A stretch of 64,000 nucleotides of DNA, from positions 62,001-126,000 of the forward strand of contig NZ_JAVFVT010000012.1 of the NCBI RefSeq assembly GCF_030929555.1, given 5' to 3'. The notes below the pieces were generated by a model. The model made no database searches, had not been told where the DNA came from, and worked only from the letters and a program-made list of their open reading frames with translations. The stretch comes from Paenibacillus sp. LHD-117 (GTDB lineage: Bacteria > Bacillota > Bacilli > Paenibacillales > Paenibacillaceae). Position 1 is the stretch's first letter, and each line of letters starts with the position of its first letter. Positions 1-8,796 of the stretch are shown here, piece after piece. The position numbers were made by a program, and so were the translations under genes.

Positions 1-731
1 TTGTCAATGAAGGGATGGCAAACTATACCAGCCTGTTTACAACCAATGCGGATTATCCGCGAGCATTGACCGAATCGGTCGTCAATATGGTCGTCAACGT
101 GCCGATCATTATCATTTTCAGCTTATTCGCTGCCGTGCTGCTTAATCAGAAATTCAGAGGAAGGGCTTTTGCGCGGGCAATCTTTTTCCTGCCGGTCATT
201 CTCGCATCAAGCGCGATTGCTAATATGGATATCAGCAGCTTCGTCGGGGCGGCGAATGCGAGCTCCGGCGCCGAGGAAAGCAGCAATCTTCTTCAAAGCT
301 TCGAGCTCAAAAAAATGCTTCTTGAATCCGGTTTTTCACCGATCCTGGTCAATTACTTAACAGGCGCGGTTGACCGGATTTATGAAATCATCAGCTCGTC
401 CGGCGTGCAAATACTTATATTCCTTGCTGGCCTGCAATCCATTTCGCCATCCCTTTATGAAGCTTCCCGAATTGAGGGAGCGACGGGATACGAAATTTTT
501 TGGAAAGTGACGTTTCCGATGTTGACGCCGCTGATTCTGACGAACACCGTGTATTCGATTATTGATTCGTTCAGCAGCAACTCCATTAATAAGTTAATTT
601 CCGCGACAGCCTTCTCGAGGTTCGAATTCGGGTTGAGCGCAGCGATGTCTTGGGTTTATTTCTTGGTAGTTGCCTTCGTTTTGGTCTTATCGACCTGGCT
701 CATGTCGAGAAAAGTGTTCTACTACGACTAA
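1..731 (+). CDS. sugar ABC transporter permease, 5' end outside window
   Basis: Membrane permease of a carbohydrate ABC importer (MalF/LplB-like half). The reading frame is open back to the window edge, and the ATG at 15 has no good ribosome site, so the true start lies upstream and the visible part is about 240 codons. Several hydrophobic segments are visible. The cytoplasmic EAA loop that contacts the ATPase reads EASRIEGATGYEIFWKV (near 480-530). The second permease follows 54 bp downstream on the same strand, so the two probably form a heterodimer. The binding protein and ATPase are not in view. The substrate cannot be told; the fucosidase and chitinase genes nearby suggest an oligosaccharide, which is inference. 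Confidence 0.88.
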   Translation, partial: VNEGMANYTSLFTTNADYPRALTESVVNMVVNVPIIIIFSLFAAVLLNQKFRGRAFARAIFFLPVILASSAIANMDISSFVGAANASSGAEESSNLLQSFELKKMLLESGFSPILVNYLTGAVDRIYEIISSSGVQILIFLAGLQSISPSLYEASRIEGATGYEIFWKVTFPMLTPLILTNTVYSIIDSFSSNSINKLISATAFSRFEFGLSAAMSWVYFLVVAFVLVLSTWLMSRKVFYYD

Positions 732-748
732 GCGTACGCTTACGAAGC

Positions 749-770
749 AAGTTTTGCATCCGCAAAACTT
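749..770 (+). promoter_or_regulatory. intergenic hairpin in front of second permease
   Basis: Perfect 9-bp inverted repeat, arms AAGTTTTGC and GCAAAACTT with a 4-nt loop, in the 54-bp gap between the two permease genes. It ends 2 bp before the AGGAGGG ribosome site of the next gene. No T-run follows. It may set relative expression or mRNA processing; this is inference. Confidence 0.5.
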
Positions 771-785
771 TTAGGAGGGAAGAGA

Positions 786-1742
786 TTGAAAGCGATAAAT
801 GCGTACACCGACAAAATAATCGTCAAATACAATCCTGCAGAGAGAACGAAGAAGGGAAGCTGGATCATTCTCCGAGCGCTGCTTGTAATCGGATTTTGCT
901 TTATTATTTTATTCCCGCTCTTTCTTCGGCTGTCTGTCGCATTCCGAAGCAAATCTGATATTTATGATCCGACAGTGCTGTGGATTCCACGGCACTTCAC
1001 GCTCGATAATTTGAAGCTCGCAGTCGAATCGACGGACTATTTCTCGGCCCTTCTGAACACCTTTCTTATTTCCGGCGGAACGACGCTGATCCAATTAATT
1101 TCTTGCGCTCTTGCGGCTTATGCTTTTGCCAGATTGAAGTTCAGGGGCAGCGTTCTGCTGTTCGGACTCGTCATCTTTACGATTGTCGTTCCTCCGCAGA
1201 CGTATATGATCCCGCTTTATCTGACTTACCGGTATTTTGATATGTTCGGGTTAGTCGGTTTGTTCTCGAAAAAGGACAGCTTCAATCTGATTGACACCTT
1301 TTGGCCGTTTCTCATTTCTTCGGCAACGGCGATGGGATTAAAAAATGGTCTGTACATTTTTATTTTCCGGCAATTTTTCCGGGGCATTCCGAAGGAGATA
1401 GAAGAGGCGGCGCTCGTAGACGGGGCTGGAGTATTCAAGACGTTCTATCGTATTATGATTCCGAATGCGATCCCGGCTGTCATTACGGTATTGCTTTTCT
1501 CCTTCGTCTGGCAGTGGAACGACAGCTACTACGTTTCCTTGTTCCTGAGCAAAGTGAAAGTGTTGTCGACCAGTTTGATGGATATGGGGATAGCGGTGAC
1601 CGGCGTCGAGCCCGATCCGGTTTATCAGTCTATGCTGCTCAACACGGGTGTTTTGCTTACGACGGCACCGCTTATCATTATGTATTTGTTCGTACAGCGG
1701 TACTTCGTCGAAAGCGTGGAACGGACCGGATTGGTGGGTTAA
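786..1742 (+). CDS. carbohydrate ABC transporter permease (MalG/LplC-like)
   Basis: Second membrane subunit of the same sugar importer, 318 aa. The start is the TTG at 786, 6 bp after a strong AGGAGGG site. About six transmembrane helices are visible. The conserved cytoplasmic motif reads EAALVDGAGVFKTFYRIMIP (residues near 205-225), the EAA loop of MalG-type permeases. It is translationally close to the upstream permease and followed by a strong terminator, so it ends its operon. Family assignment is firm; the transported sugar is unknown. Confidence 0.93.
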   Translation: MKAINAYTDKIIVKYNPAERTKKGSWIILRALLVIGFCFIILFPLFLRLSVAFRSKSDIYDPTVLWIPRHFTLDNLKLAVESTDYFSALLNTFLISGGTTLIQLISCALAAYAFARLKFRGSVLLFGLVIFTIVVPPQTYMIPLYLTYRYFDMFGLVGLFSKKDSFNLIDTFWPFLISSATAMGLKNGLYIFIFRQFFRGIPKEIEEAALVDGAGVFKTFYRIMIPNAIPAVITVLLFSFVWQWNDSYYVSLFLSKVKVLSTSLMDMGIAVTGVEPDPVYQSMLLNTGVLLTTAPLIIMYLFVQRYFVESVERTGLVG

Positions 1743-1765
1743 TAAGCAAAATAATGTCCAAAAGA

Positions 1766-1804
1766 CGGGGCTGATCCACAAGTTAATCTTGTGAGTCAGC
1801 CCCG
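1766..1804. terminator. terminator between convergent genes
   Basis: Long hairpin with arms CGGGGCTGA and TCAGCCCCG plus an inner CACAAG/CTTGTG stem, followed by TTTA. It lies 23 bp after the permease stop and 27 bp from the stop of the convergent transglutaminase gene, so it can serve the permease operon and may act in both directions. Confidence 0.8.
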
Positions 1805-1830
1805 TTTACGATTTAGAGGTATTTATATAT

Positions 1831-4437
1831 TTAGCGATTAAGCTCTTTAAATAGGTTAATCGCATCCTTTGAAATGCCGAGCTTATATCCGGTTCCGTGA
1901 TATCGAATACGGTTTTCCTTATCGACCGCATATACAATCGGAAACGCGGCGGCTTGATCGTCGGATCTATTAGGATCGAATAGGGCAAGAGTATCCAATC
2001 CATTCGTTTCTTTGCCGAACCAGATGTTCGCAGGAAGCTCTTTGTCTTCCAAGAGCCCGGCGGATACGGACCATTTCTCCTCTCCGATGAAGCACACGAT
2101 GCTCACGCCGAGAGAATCCCATTCGCTCTTCATCTCCCGAAGCTCGCGAAGCAAATGCTTTGACGGCTCGCGATCCGGTTCCAGCCAGACGAAGAAAGCT
2201 CCGTTAGCGCCGGTAAGGTCGGATAACGTTTGCTTCTGCCCTGTATGCGATTCCGCTTCGCAGCTTAGGTTCGCAACGCCAACGACCGGAATTTCGATTT
2301 GCTGCTTACGGAAGATGAGCGGAATAGTGGCCTGCTGACCCGGCTTGATTTCAAAGTAATGCAGCCGCACAAGCGCGGTCCCGTCCTCCAGGCGAGTGCC
2401 CGTCGTCAAACGGTGGTGTCCGGCCTTCATTTCGAACGGAGCATCATAGACGTCGCTTTTGCCGAAGCCGAATTGCAAGGTTTCATATTTACCGTCCTCG
2501 AAGTAGGCGACGGTGAAATTAAGGGAATACTTCGCCTCCTCATCGGAGCTGTCGTCCTTTAACCAAATAACGCTTCCTGTCTCAACCGCTGCGCGGCCGC
2601 CGGGCTCCGCTCCCGCACCGCTGAACCGCACATCCCTCCATTCTCCGCCAGCTAAAAACTGCGGTCTCTTGTCGCTCGGCTCCAGCCTTGCCGGAATGCC
2701 GATACTTCGCGCGACGGCAACGAACAGAATATCAAGCGACGGCCGGTCGCCTCTCATCAGGCGATAGCTTCCCGCAGGCGTTGCCGAGCCTTGATAGTAG
2801 GTCATATCGTCCATGATGATGAACTGTTGATCGATAGCCCCAGCGAGCAAATAAGGGTCGGCAACAAATGTTTGCCGATCCGATTCCCCGAATTGCTCCT
2901 GAAAGAAAGCTCTGTACGGCGTAATCATTTCAAAGTGCACGCGAGGGTTTAAAATATACGAAGCAAACGTATCGTCGTCGGCTGCTCCTCTTACCTTCAT
3001 TGCGAACGTCAAATGCTCATCGAGCGTTTCCATGAAAGTATCGGTTAGATCTTTCTCGTTCATCACCTCAAGCAGCCTTAAGCACCATTCACCGTAAACC
3101 GGCGATTGCTTGCGTATAAAAGCTGCGATTTCATGGCTGTTCCCGCGCGCCTTGCGCAGCACGTTCCATACCTGTTCCGCGTTAAGGGAGCACTCGGCGG
3201 CCAGCGCCTTGGCATCCTCCTCGCGCAAGAAGGTGGCCTCGTAATCGGCGCGGATTTGCGCGCCTTCCTTAATTCTTCGATTATTTTCGTTTTTCTCTTC
3301 CTCGGTCACACGCTCGCTTTCTAAATCCGGCAAATCGGGTGGCGGCGCCATTTCGAGCAGGGTTGTCTCATTGCGTGCAATATCGTTCGACAATACGATC
3401 GTAATCTCTTGCTGCTCCGCGCTGCATTTGGCAAATGCCCAGCCGGCGCTGCCATATGCGTTAATGTATACATCGCCTAAACCGAGCGTAACAGCTATCG
3501 TTCCGGCTGCATCCGTCCGCAAAGGGACAATGGTCGACAGTTCAGCATAATTGTAAAGCTGAATGTCTGCCTTCGCTTGGGCGGGATTGCCTTCCGCATC
3601 GACAATCCGGATCAGGAGATTTTTCGTATCGGCATATAAATGCAGTAGGTTTAACTCCGAGTACCACGGCCGAGCAAGCGTCACTTCCTCAGGCCCCGGG
3701 TAATTGGAAGCCAACCGGGTATGGACGAGCATCGCTCTCCGCGCCGGCCTGCGGAACCAGCCTTGATTAAGGCGCGGCTCGGGCTCGCATGCGCCGAGGA
3801 AATGCCAGGTGCCGTCCGCCCAAGCTTCCACCCAAGCGTGGTTGGAATCGCAATGAGCCCAGCGCGGCGTATAGCATTGTCTGGCCGGAATTCCGATGCT
3901 CCGAAGCGCGGTAACGCCTAGCGTCGATTGCTCTCCGCAGCGGCCAAGCGCGGTCCGGATCAATGTAAGCGGGGAGACAGTTCGTCTATCGTTGCCGATA
4001 TAGTTCGCTTTCTCGTGGCACCAGTGATTCGTCTCCAGTATCGCATCGTACATGGACAAGCCCTGAACACGCGGATACAGCTCCTCGAACAGCTGCTGGC
4101 GGACAACTTCGATATTCTCATTGTTTACCCGGTAAGGGAGGACGAAATGGAAAAATGCCGTATCGGGAATTTTCTCCCCCCAAGGGACGGCCTTGCGGAT
4201 TTGCAGCACCTGCCTGACATGCTCCAGAAACAGCGATCCGTCGTAGTCAGCCATATCATTTAACGGCATATAGGCGTATAAATATTTGAGCGCCAGCTCC
4301 TCGTCCGCAGTCAGGCTTTCATTGAATATACCAAACAGCTCGTTTTCCTTTTCCAAGGCGATTTGCCGTTTATGAGCGAACTTCTCTTCGATGAGGCGCA
4401 TCGTTGACGGGTCTAACGACAGTTGAGTTTTATTCAT
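1831..4437 (-). CDS. transglutaminase-domain protein with thioredoxin-like C-terminus
   Basis: 868-aa protein. The ATG at 4437 was chosen because GGAAGGAG lies 9 bp upstream and the codons overlap the stop of the upstream gene (ATGAATAA); longer readings run into that gene. The transglutaminase-like core is at residues about 130-225: GRCGEQSTLG with Cys167, then SNHAWVEAW with His200. The acidic third residue is not obvious. A middle segment (about 560-620) repeats the SIGIPAR signature and GEWRDV but lacks the Cys and His, so it looks like a dead second copy. The last 130 residues resemble a thioredoxin-like fold without a CxxC. There is no signal peptide, so it is probably cytoplasmic. It is coupled to a CBM9-like gene, which hints at a joint role on a glycan or glycoprotein substrate (inference). 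Confidence 0.8.
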   Translation of the reverse strand: MNKTQLSLDPSTMRLIEEKFAHKRQIALEKENELFGIFNESLTADEELALKYLYAYMPLNDMADYDGSLFLEHVRQVLQIRKAVPWGEKIPDTAFFHFVLPYRVNNENIEVVRQQLFEELYPRVQGLSMYDAILETNHWCHEKANYIGNDRRTVSPLTLIRTALGRCGEQSTLGVTALRSIGIPARQCYTPRWAHCDSNHAWVEAWADGTWHFLGACEPEPRLNQGWFRRPARRAMLVHTRLASNYPGPEEVTLARPWYSELNLLHLYADTKNLLIRIVDAEGNPAQAKADIQLYNYAELSTIVPLRTDAAGTIAVTLGLGDVYINAYGSAGWAFAKCSAEQQEITIVLSNDIARNETTLLEMAPPPDLPDLESERVTEEEKNENNRRIKEGAQIRADYEATFLREEDAKALAAECSLNAEQVWNVLRKARGNSHEIAAFIRKQSPVYGEWCLRLLEVMNEKDLTDTFMETLDEHLTFAMKVRGAADDDTFASYILNPRVHFEMITPYRAFFQEQFGESDRQTFVADPYLLAGAIDQQFIIMDDMTYYQGSATPAGSYRLMRGDRPSLDILFVAVARSIGIPARLEPSDKRPQFLAGGEWRDVRFSGAGAEPGGRAAVETGSVIWLKDDSSDEEAKYSLNFTVAYFEDGKYETLQFGFGKSDVYDAPFEMKAGHHRLTTGTRLEDGTALVRLHYFEIKPGQQATIPLIFRKQQIEIPVVGVANLSCEAESHTGQKQTLSDLTGANGAFFVWLEPDREPSKHLLRELREMKSEWDSLGVSIVCFIGEEKWSVSAGLLEDKELPANIWFGKETNGLDTLALFDPNRSDDQAAAFPIVYAVDKENRIRYHGTGYKLGISKDAINLFKELNR

Positions 4438-5467
4438 CTTTGGCCAGCTCCTTCCACACTTTTCCTTCTTCTTGAATATAAATGCGGGATTTTCCATCCG
4501 ATCCTGGAACAGACGCCAGGAATGTCCGGGACGTGACCTCAATGCGCGGTTCTTCTGTCCATTCCGTCAACTGAAGATCCGCAAGCTCGCTGCTGTAGCG
4601 CTCATGCTCCGAATAAAATTGTCTTTGGCGGTAATAGAGCCGTCTCAATTCCCATTTCCTTCTCTCATCCTCCGGAATAGAGGGAGTTTCGCCAACGGCT
4701 TCATCGGCAAAAAAAACATAGCCCCACAGCTCCGGATAATGCATGTTAATGATGCCCTGCGGCGACCAGACCCAGTTATCCTCCGGATACGGACGTCCGG
4801 TCCGGGGATCGATTTTTTTCACATACTTGTTATCCTTCACCTCCACCTGCCACTGCACCCTGGAAAAATTGACGCGCCAAAATTCACCCGGCAGCGGCGG
4901 ACGCCCATTCGGAGCGCACTCTTTAAGCGCTTTCCAAGGCATAGCCGCCTCAATGCTCCAAAACCGGTTGTCAGCCGAAGGATCGTTCAGCCTGCCCTCA
5001 ATATGAACCGCTGAACGGATCTCTTGTATATCCCAGCCGTTCACGCACGGCCCGCCGTCCCTATACGGCTTAACAAGCAATAAATCCCAGACCGTATTCA
5101 GCGCGTTCATTTCAAACTCGTAGTATTGATGGGTATCGCCGTCTGGATCGATAAAAATTTCAAAATCGTTGTCATGGAAGATGACGGAGTCTCTTTCGGT
5201 AAGTGTCGCCCAAATTTCGTCCTCGATCAGTTCTGCGCCAAAGTATACGCAATCGTCATCCCAAAGCATTTTGAAGCGTGTTCGTTTGGCAGGGAGCGGC
5301 TTCGCTTCGCCTTCAATATCGACAAAATCCTCGCTCCACTCCGCAGCGTCCCAAAATGGCTTATCGAGCCGTCCATCAAGAGTTGGCAACGCTTGCAAAG
5401 ATTTTCTGCACAGGTACCGGAGCGGGGCGTATGTCGAAACATTCGGCTCCGGCATTGCGTTTGTCAT
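4430..5467 (-). CDS. carbohydrate-binding family 9-like protein
   Basis: 345 aa, read from an ATG at 5467 behind GGAGGTAAG. The N-terminal 230 residues match the CBM9-like beta-sandwich seen in many proteins of sugar-degrading Bacillota: LDGRLDKPFWDAAEW, then DNDFEIFIDPDGDTHQYYEFEMNAL and a later FWRVNFSRVQW. No signal peptide is seen and no catalytic residues can be named. It is the first gene of a two-gene operon with the transglutaminase-domain protein (8-bp overlap) and is divergent from the chitinase-like gene. Function beyond carbohydrate binding is unknown. Confidence 0.8.
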   Translation of the reverse strand: MTNAMPEPNVSTYAPLRYLCRKSLQALPTLDGRLDKPFWDAAEWSEDFVDIEGEAKPLPAKRTRFKMLWDDDCVYFGAELIEDEIWATLTERDSVIFHDNDFEIFIDPDGDTHQYYEFEMNALNTVWDLLLVKPYRDGGPCVNGWDIQEIRSAVHIEGRLNDPSADNRFWSIEAAMPWKALKECAPNGRPPLPGEFWRVNFSRVQWQVEVKDNKYVKKIDPRTGRPYPEDNWVWSPQGIINMHYPELWGYVFFADEAVGETPSIPEDERRKWELRRLYYRQRQFYSEHERYSSELADLQLTEWTEEPRIEVTSRTFLASVPGSDGKSRIYIQEEGKVWKELAKDE

Positions 5468-5527
5468 CGTCTTACCTCCTTAGACTGATATAACTTTTCC
5501 ATAATATTAGATAGCAAATCACCTTCA

Positions 5528-5541
5528 TATGATATATCATA
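5528..5541. promoter_or_regulatory. palindrome in divergent promoter region
   Basis: Perfect 14-bp palindrome TATGATATATCATA in the 144-bp AT-rich gap between the divergent CBM9-like and chitinase-like genes. It is well placed as an operator controlling both directions. The binding protein is unknown. Confidence 0.4.
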
Positions 5542-5611
5542 ATAGAAAAGTGTTCAATTTAGAATATACTTTATAAAAAAGGTTAAAAAAGCGAGATGGA
5601 GGAATAGAAGG

Positions 5612-6652
5612 ATGACAAATCGTAATTACATTGTAGCAGGGTATGCCTCAGATGCTTCCTTGCCTCACTTTACGTCTGAAGACGGGTTAAAAATGACTCA
5701 TTTAAACGTAGCTTTCGGGCACGTGCTTAATGATGAGATTCGCATCGATCACCTGAAGAACCTTAATGCGCTGAAAGTATTGAAGAGCAATAATCCGGAG
5801 CTTAAGGTCTTACTGTCGGTAGGAGGATGGAGCGCCGGCGGGTTTTCCGAGGCGGCAGCAACCAGGGAAGGTAGACAAAAGATGGTCAGCAGCGCGCAAC
5901 GCGTGCTGGAAACTCAATTATTTGACGGAATTGACCTGGATTGGGAATATCCTTGCTATGGAGAGGCCGGCATCCAAGCATCTCCGGAGGATAAATACAA
6001 CTTTACGCATCTTCTGCGGGAGATGAGAGAAGGATTGGATCTCATAGAGGGCTCAACGGGACAGCGTTATTTGCTCACGATTGCGGCCGGCGCCGATCAG
6101 TATTATATTGACGGAACCGAAATGGGCGAGGTGCAGAAATATCTGGATTTCATTCAGTTGATGACATACGATATGCGCGGAGGCTTTCAGACCTTGACGG
6201 GCCATCATACGAATTTATTTACACCTAGCGGCGATTTATTCCGCATCAGTACGGATGCTTCCGTCCGGATGTTCGAGAAGGCGGGAGTCCCGCGGGGAAA
6301 AATAGTTATCGGCGGCGCTTTTTATTCTCGGATGTGGAAGGACGTCCCTGACCGAAACCGCGGTCTTTATCAAATGACTAAGTTAGCGGGAGGTTACGGT
6401 CCAGATTATTCCGCGCTGCTGGCTGAATATATCAATTTGAATGGCTTCACCCGTTATTGGGATGACGAAGCCAAAGCGCCTTATCTATTCGACGGCAGCA
6501 CGTTTATTACGTATGACGACGAGGAATCGTTGACTCACAAATGTGAGTATATTAAGAATGCAGATCTTGCAGGCATCATGTTCTGGGAGTATAAATGCGA
6601 CACGAGTCATCGTCTTTTAGATGCTATATATACGAGTCTTCAGACTAAATAA
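5612..6652 (+). CDS. GH18 chitinase-like glycoside hydrolase
   Basis: 346-aa catalytic domain of the GH18 chitinase/endo-N-acetylglucosaminidase family. The signature DGIDLDWE is at residues 105-112, with Glu112 as the proton donor. The preceding KVLLSVGGWSAGG matches the conserved SxGG strand, and the late MFWEYKCD fits the last beta strand of the barrel. The start is an ATG behind TGGAGGAATAGAAGG. No signal peptide is visible, so it may act inside the cell on imported chito-oligosaccharides. It is followed by a fucosidase gene, so the region may handle chitin- or N-glycan-derived sugars (inference). Confidence 0.92.
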   Translation: MTNRNYIVAGYASDASLPHFTSEDGLKMTHLNVAFGHVLNDEIRIDHLKNLNALKVLKSNNPELKVLLSVGGWSAGGFSEAAATREGRQKMVSSAQRVLETQLFDGIDLDWEYPCYGEAGIQASPEDKYNFTHLLREMREGLDLIEGSTGQRYLLTIAAGADQYYIDGTEMGEVQKYLDFIQLMTYDMRGGFQTLTGHHTNLFTPSGDLFRISTDASVRMFEKAGVPRGKIVIGGAFYSRMWKDVPDRNRGLYQMTKLAGGYGPDYSALLAEYINLNGFTRYWDDEAKAPYLFDGSTFITYDDEESLTHKCEYIKNADLAGIMFWEYKCDTSHRLLDAIYTSLQTK

Positions 6653-6662
6653 GGATTAACGT

Positions 6663-6842
6663 ATGCAGCGCGGCGCCGATCATGCCGCTCCAATTGCCGC
6701 GGTAAGCCGCTTCTATCGCCTCTGGCTGGCTGCGAAAGAGTATGAGCCATTCACCAAGCCGGAAATCGTATATCCAACCGATGTGTTTATCGATCCGGCG
6801 GATGCATTAATCGAATCTCGCCCAATTTGTAACAGGGAATGA
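6663..6842 (+). other. 59-codon open frame, possible small gene or remnant
   Basis: The 228-bp gap between the chitinase-like and fucosidase genes is more GC-rich than the genes around it. It carries an uninterrupted 59-codon frame (ATG 6663 to TGA 6842) encoding ...FYRLWLAAKEYEPFTKP..., with no clear ribosome site. The minus strand of the same stretch is also open and ends at the chitinase stop. I recognise neither reading. It may be the remnant of a longer gene or not coding at all. Confidence 0.2.
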
Positions 6843-6880
6843 CCATGTTCTTCAAACGCAGAGCTACGGAGGAAAATGAG

Positions 6881-8296
6881 ATGGATGGTTTGATTAAATA
6901 CGCTGCTCAAGTGAAGCCTTCAGAACGACAGGTAGCTGTGCAGGAAATGGAGTTTTATTCTTTTATTCACTTTACGATCAACACGTACACGGATAAAGAA
7001 TGGGGACATGGCGATGAAGACCCAGCTATCTTTAACCCTGTAGAATTTGATGCTAATCAGTGGGTAGATGCGTGCCGTGACTCCGGGATGAAGGGACTTA
7101 TCCTTACTTGTAAACATCACGATGGATTCTGCTTATGGCCGAGCCAGTATACGGATCATTCAGTTAAGAGCAGCCCTTGGAAAAACGGTCAAGGGGATAT
7201 TGTGAAGGAAGTCGCTGATGCCTGCCGCATCGGTGGAATGAAATTCGGAGTCTATTTGTCTCCATGGGATCGTCATGAGCAGTCTTACGGAGACTCCCCT
7301 AAGTACAATGAGTACTTTCTGAATCAGTTAAGAGAGCTGCTAACGAATTACGGAGATATTTTCTGTGTATGGTTCGACGGTGCTTGCGGAGAGGGTCCGA
7401 ATGGTAAGCGGCAAGAGTACGATTGGGATGCTTACTATGCTCTAATTCATGAGCTGCAGCCGAATGCGGTTATCAATGTGTGTGGACCGGATATTCGGTG
7501 GTGTGGGAATGAGGCGGGCTATTGCCGGGAGTCTGAATGGAGTGTTGTACCGGCTTCCCTTCGCTCGAATGAGCAAATTCAAGAGAAATCGCAGCGGGTG
7601 GATGATGGCGAATTCGCTAAGCGATACGATTCAACGGATCGTGATCTTGGAAGCAGAGAGATCATTCGTAAGGAGCCTGAGCTAGTCTGGTACCCAGCGG
7701 AAGTGAATACATCGATCCGCCCAGGCTGGTTCTATCACGCTTCGGAAGATGATAAGGTTAAATCGCTGGAAGAGCTCCTTCAAGTGTATTACGGCTCTGT
7801 TGGCGGAAATGCGACCTTTCTGCTGAACTTACCGCCGGATAAGCGCGGCCTTATTCATGAGAATGACCGGGCTCGTCTGCACGAGTTGGGTGAAGCGATA
7901 CGGAACACGTTCAGAACGAATCTGGTCGAAGGAGCTTCGGCTCGGGCATCGGAGACCCTGAGCGGTCATCATGTTAACTATATCTTTGACGGGAATCCTG
8001 ATACCTACTGGTGTCCTGAAGAGGGGACGGAGCAGGTAACAATTGAAGTTGACCTGAAGGATGAGACAGAATTCAACCATGTTGTTCTGCAGGAGTATCG
8101 ATATAGTCAACGGATCGAGAATTTCGAGCTGGAAGTTCAGCAGAATGGTGAATGGAAGCCGCTTTGGAGTGGAACTGTTGTTGGCTACAAGCGCATATGC
8201 CGTTTCGACAATGTGTCTTCACGGTATATTCGGCTTAAGATTACAGAATCCAGATGGTGTCCGACGATTTCAGCCTTTGAAGTGTACTGCGGATAA
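6881..8296 (+). CDS. alpha-L-fucosidase (GH29) with C-terminal F5/8-type domain
   Basis: 471 aa, starting at the ATG 6881, which has CGGAGGA 7 bp upstream; the in-frame ATG at 6839 has no such site. The GH29 barrel has GLILTCKHHDGFCLWPS near residues 72-88 and the nucleophile region VWFDGACGEG with Asp166. The last roughly 125 residues form a discoidin/F5-8 type C sugar-binding module (from about NLVEGASARASE to SAFEVYCG). No signal peptide is seen, so it is probably intracellular. It would release L-fucose from glycans. It is downstream of a GH18 gene and ends at a strong terminator. Confidence 0.93.
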   Translation: MDGLIKYAAQVKPSERQVAVQEMEFYSFIHFTINTYTDKEWGHGDEDPAIFNPVEFDANQWVDACRDSGMKGLILTCKHHDGFCLWPSQYTDHSVKSSPWKNGQGDIVKEVADACRIGGMKFGVYLSPWDRHEQSYGDSPKYNEYFLNQLRELLTNYGDIFCVWFDGACGEGPNGKRQEYDWDAYYALIHELQPNAVINVCGPDIRWCGNEAGYCRESEWSVVPASLRSNEQIQEKSQRVDDGEFAKRYDSTDRDLGSREIIRKEPELVWYPAEVNTSIRPGWFYHASEDDKVKSLEELLQVYYGSVGGNATFLLNLPPDKRGLIHENDRARLHELGEAIRNTFRTNLVEGASARASETLSGHHVNYIFDGNPDTYWCPEEGTEQVTIEVDLKDETEFNHVVLQEYRYSQRIENFELEVQQNGEWKPLWSGTVVGYKRICRFDNVSSRYIRLKITESRWCPTISAFEVYCG

Positions 8297-8317
8297 TATA
8301 ATAGATCAGAATGCTGA

Positions 8318-8363
8318 GGGGATGTCCCGGAAGATCTAAGATCTTCTGGGACGCCCCTTGTTT
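8318..8363 (+). terminator. terminator after fucosidase
   Basis: Hairpin with left arm from GGGGATGTCCCGGAAGATC and right arm GATCTTCTGGGACGCCCC around a TAA loop, then TTGTTTCTGTTGTT. It sits 21 bp after the fucosidase stop. Confidence 0.85.
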
Positions 8364-8543
8364 CTGTTGTTACGACACATTGCAAACAAATCTTTCCATC
8401 GTAATCACCGATGACCAGCAGGAATTTAACGTTTGCTGATTCCGATCCACACAATTACTTCCTTCTTTATGAAACATCTGCTACAAGGTCTCGTAATAAG
8501 GTATAATCATTTCGCATGAGCTACAATTAGAGGAGGAAATAAC

Positions 8544-8756
8544 GTGGAACAAGGCATGAACGTGGTGTTAATGGAGAAAACCTCCACAGGCGAGCTGCGC
8601 AAAATCGAAGAGCGCGTATGGACGATGAATATGGTGGCTGCTCTTGAGCACGTCAATTATATCGTCGTCGGCGGCCGCGAATACGAAACGATCGAAGGAC
8701 GGCTTAACGTGGATCTTGGCAGCCTAGAGCTTCTGCTTGTTCCGATGCAGTCTTGA
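8544..8756 (+). CDS. small conserved-type protein of unknown function
   Basis: 70-aa protein starting at GTG 8544 behind AGGAGGAAATAAC. The sequence is compact with alternating beta-type segments (NYIVVGGREYETIEGRLNVDL) and no membrane helix. I do not recognise a family. It lies 40 bp upstream of the secreted Gly/Ser-rich gene on the same strand and may be the first gene of the ATP-grasp operon, though the link rests only on spacing. Confidence 0.6.
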   Translation: MEQGMNVVLMEKTSTGELRKIEERVWTMNMVAALEHVNYIVVGGREYETIEGRLNVDLGSLELLLVPMQS

Positions 8757-8796
8757 AGATAACGATAGAGAACGTCAGAAGGAGGATGAGTGAATC

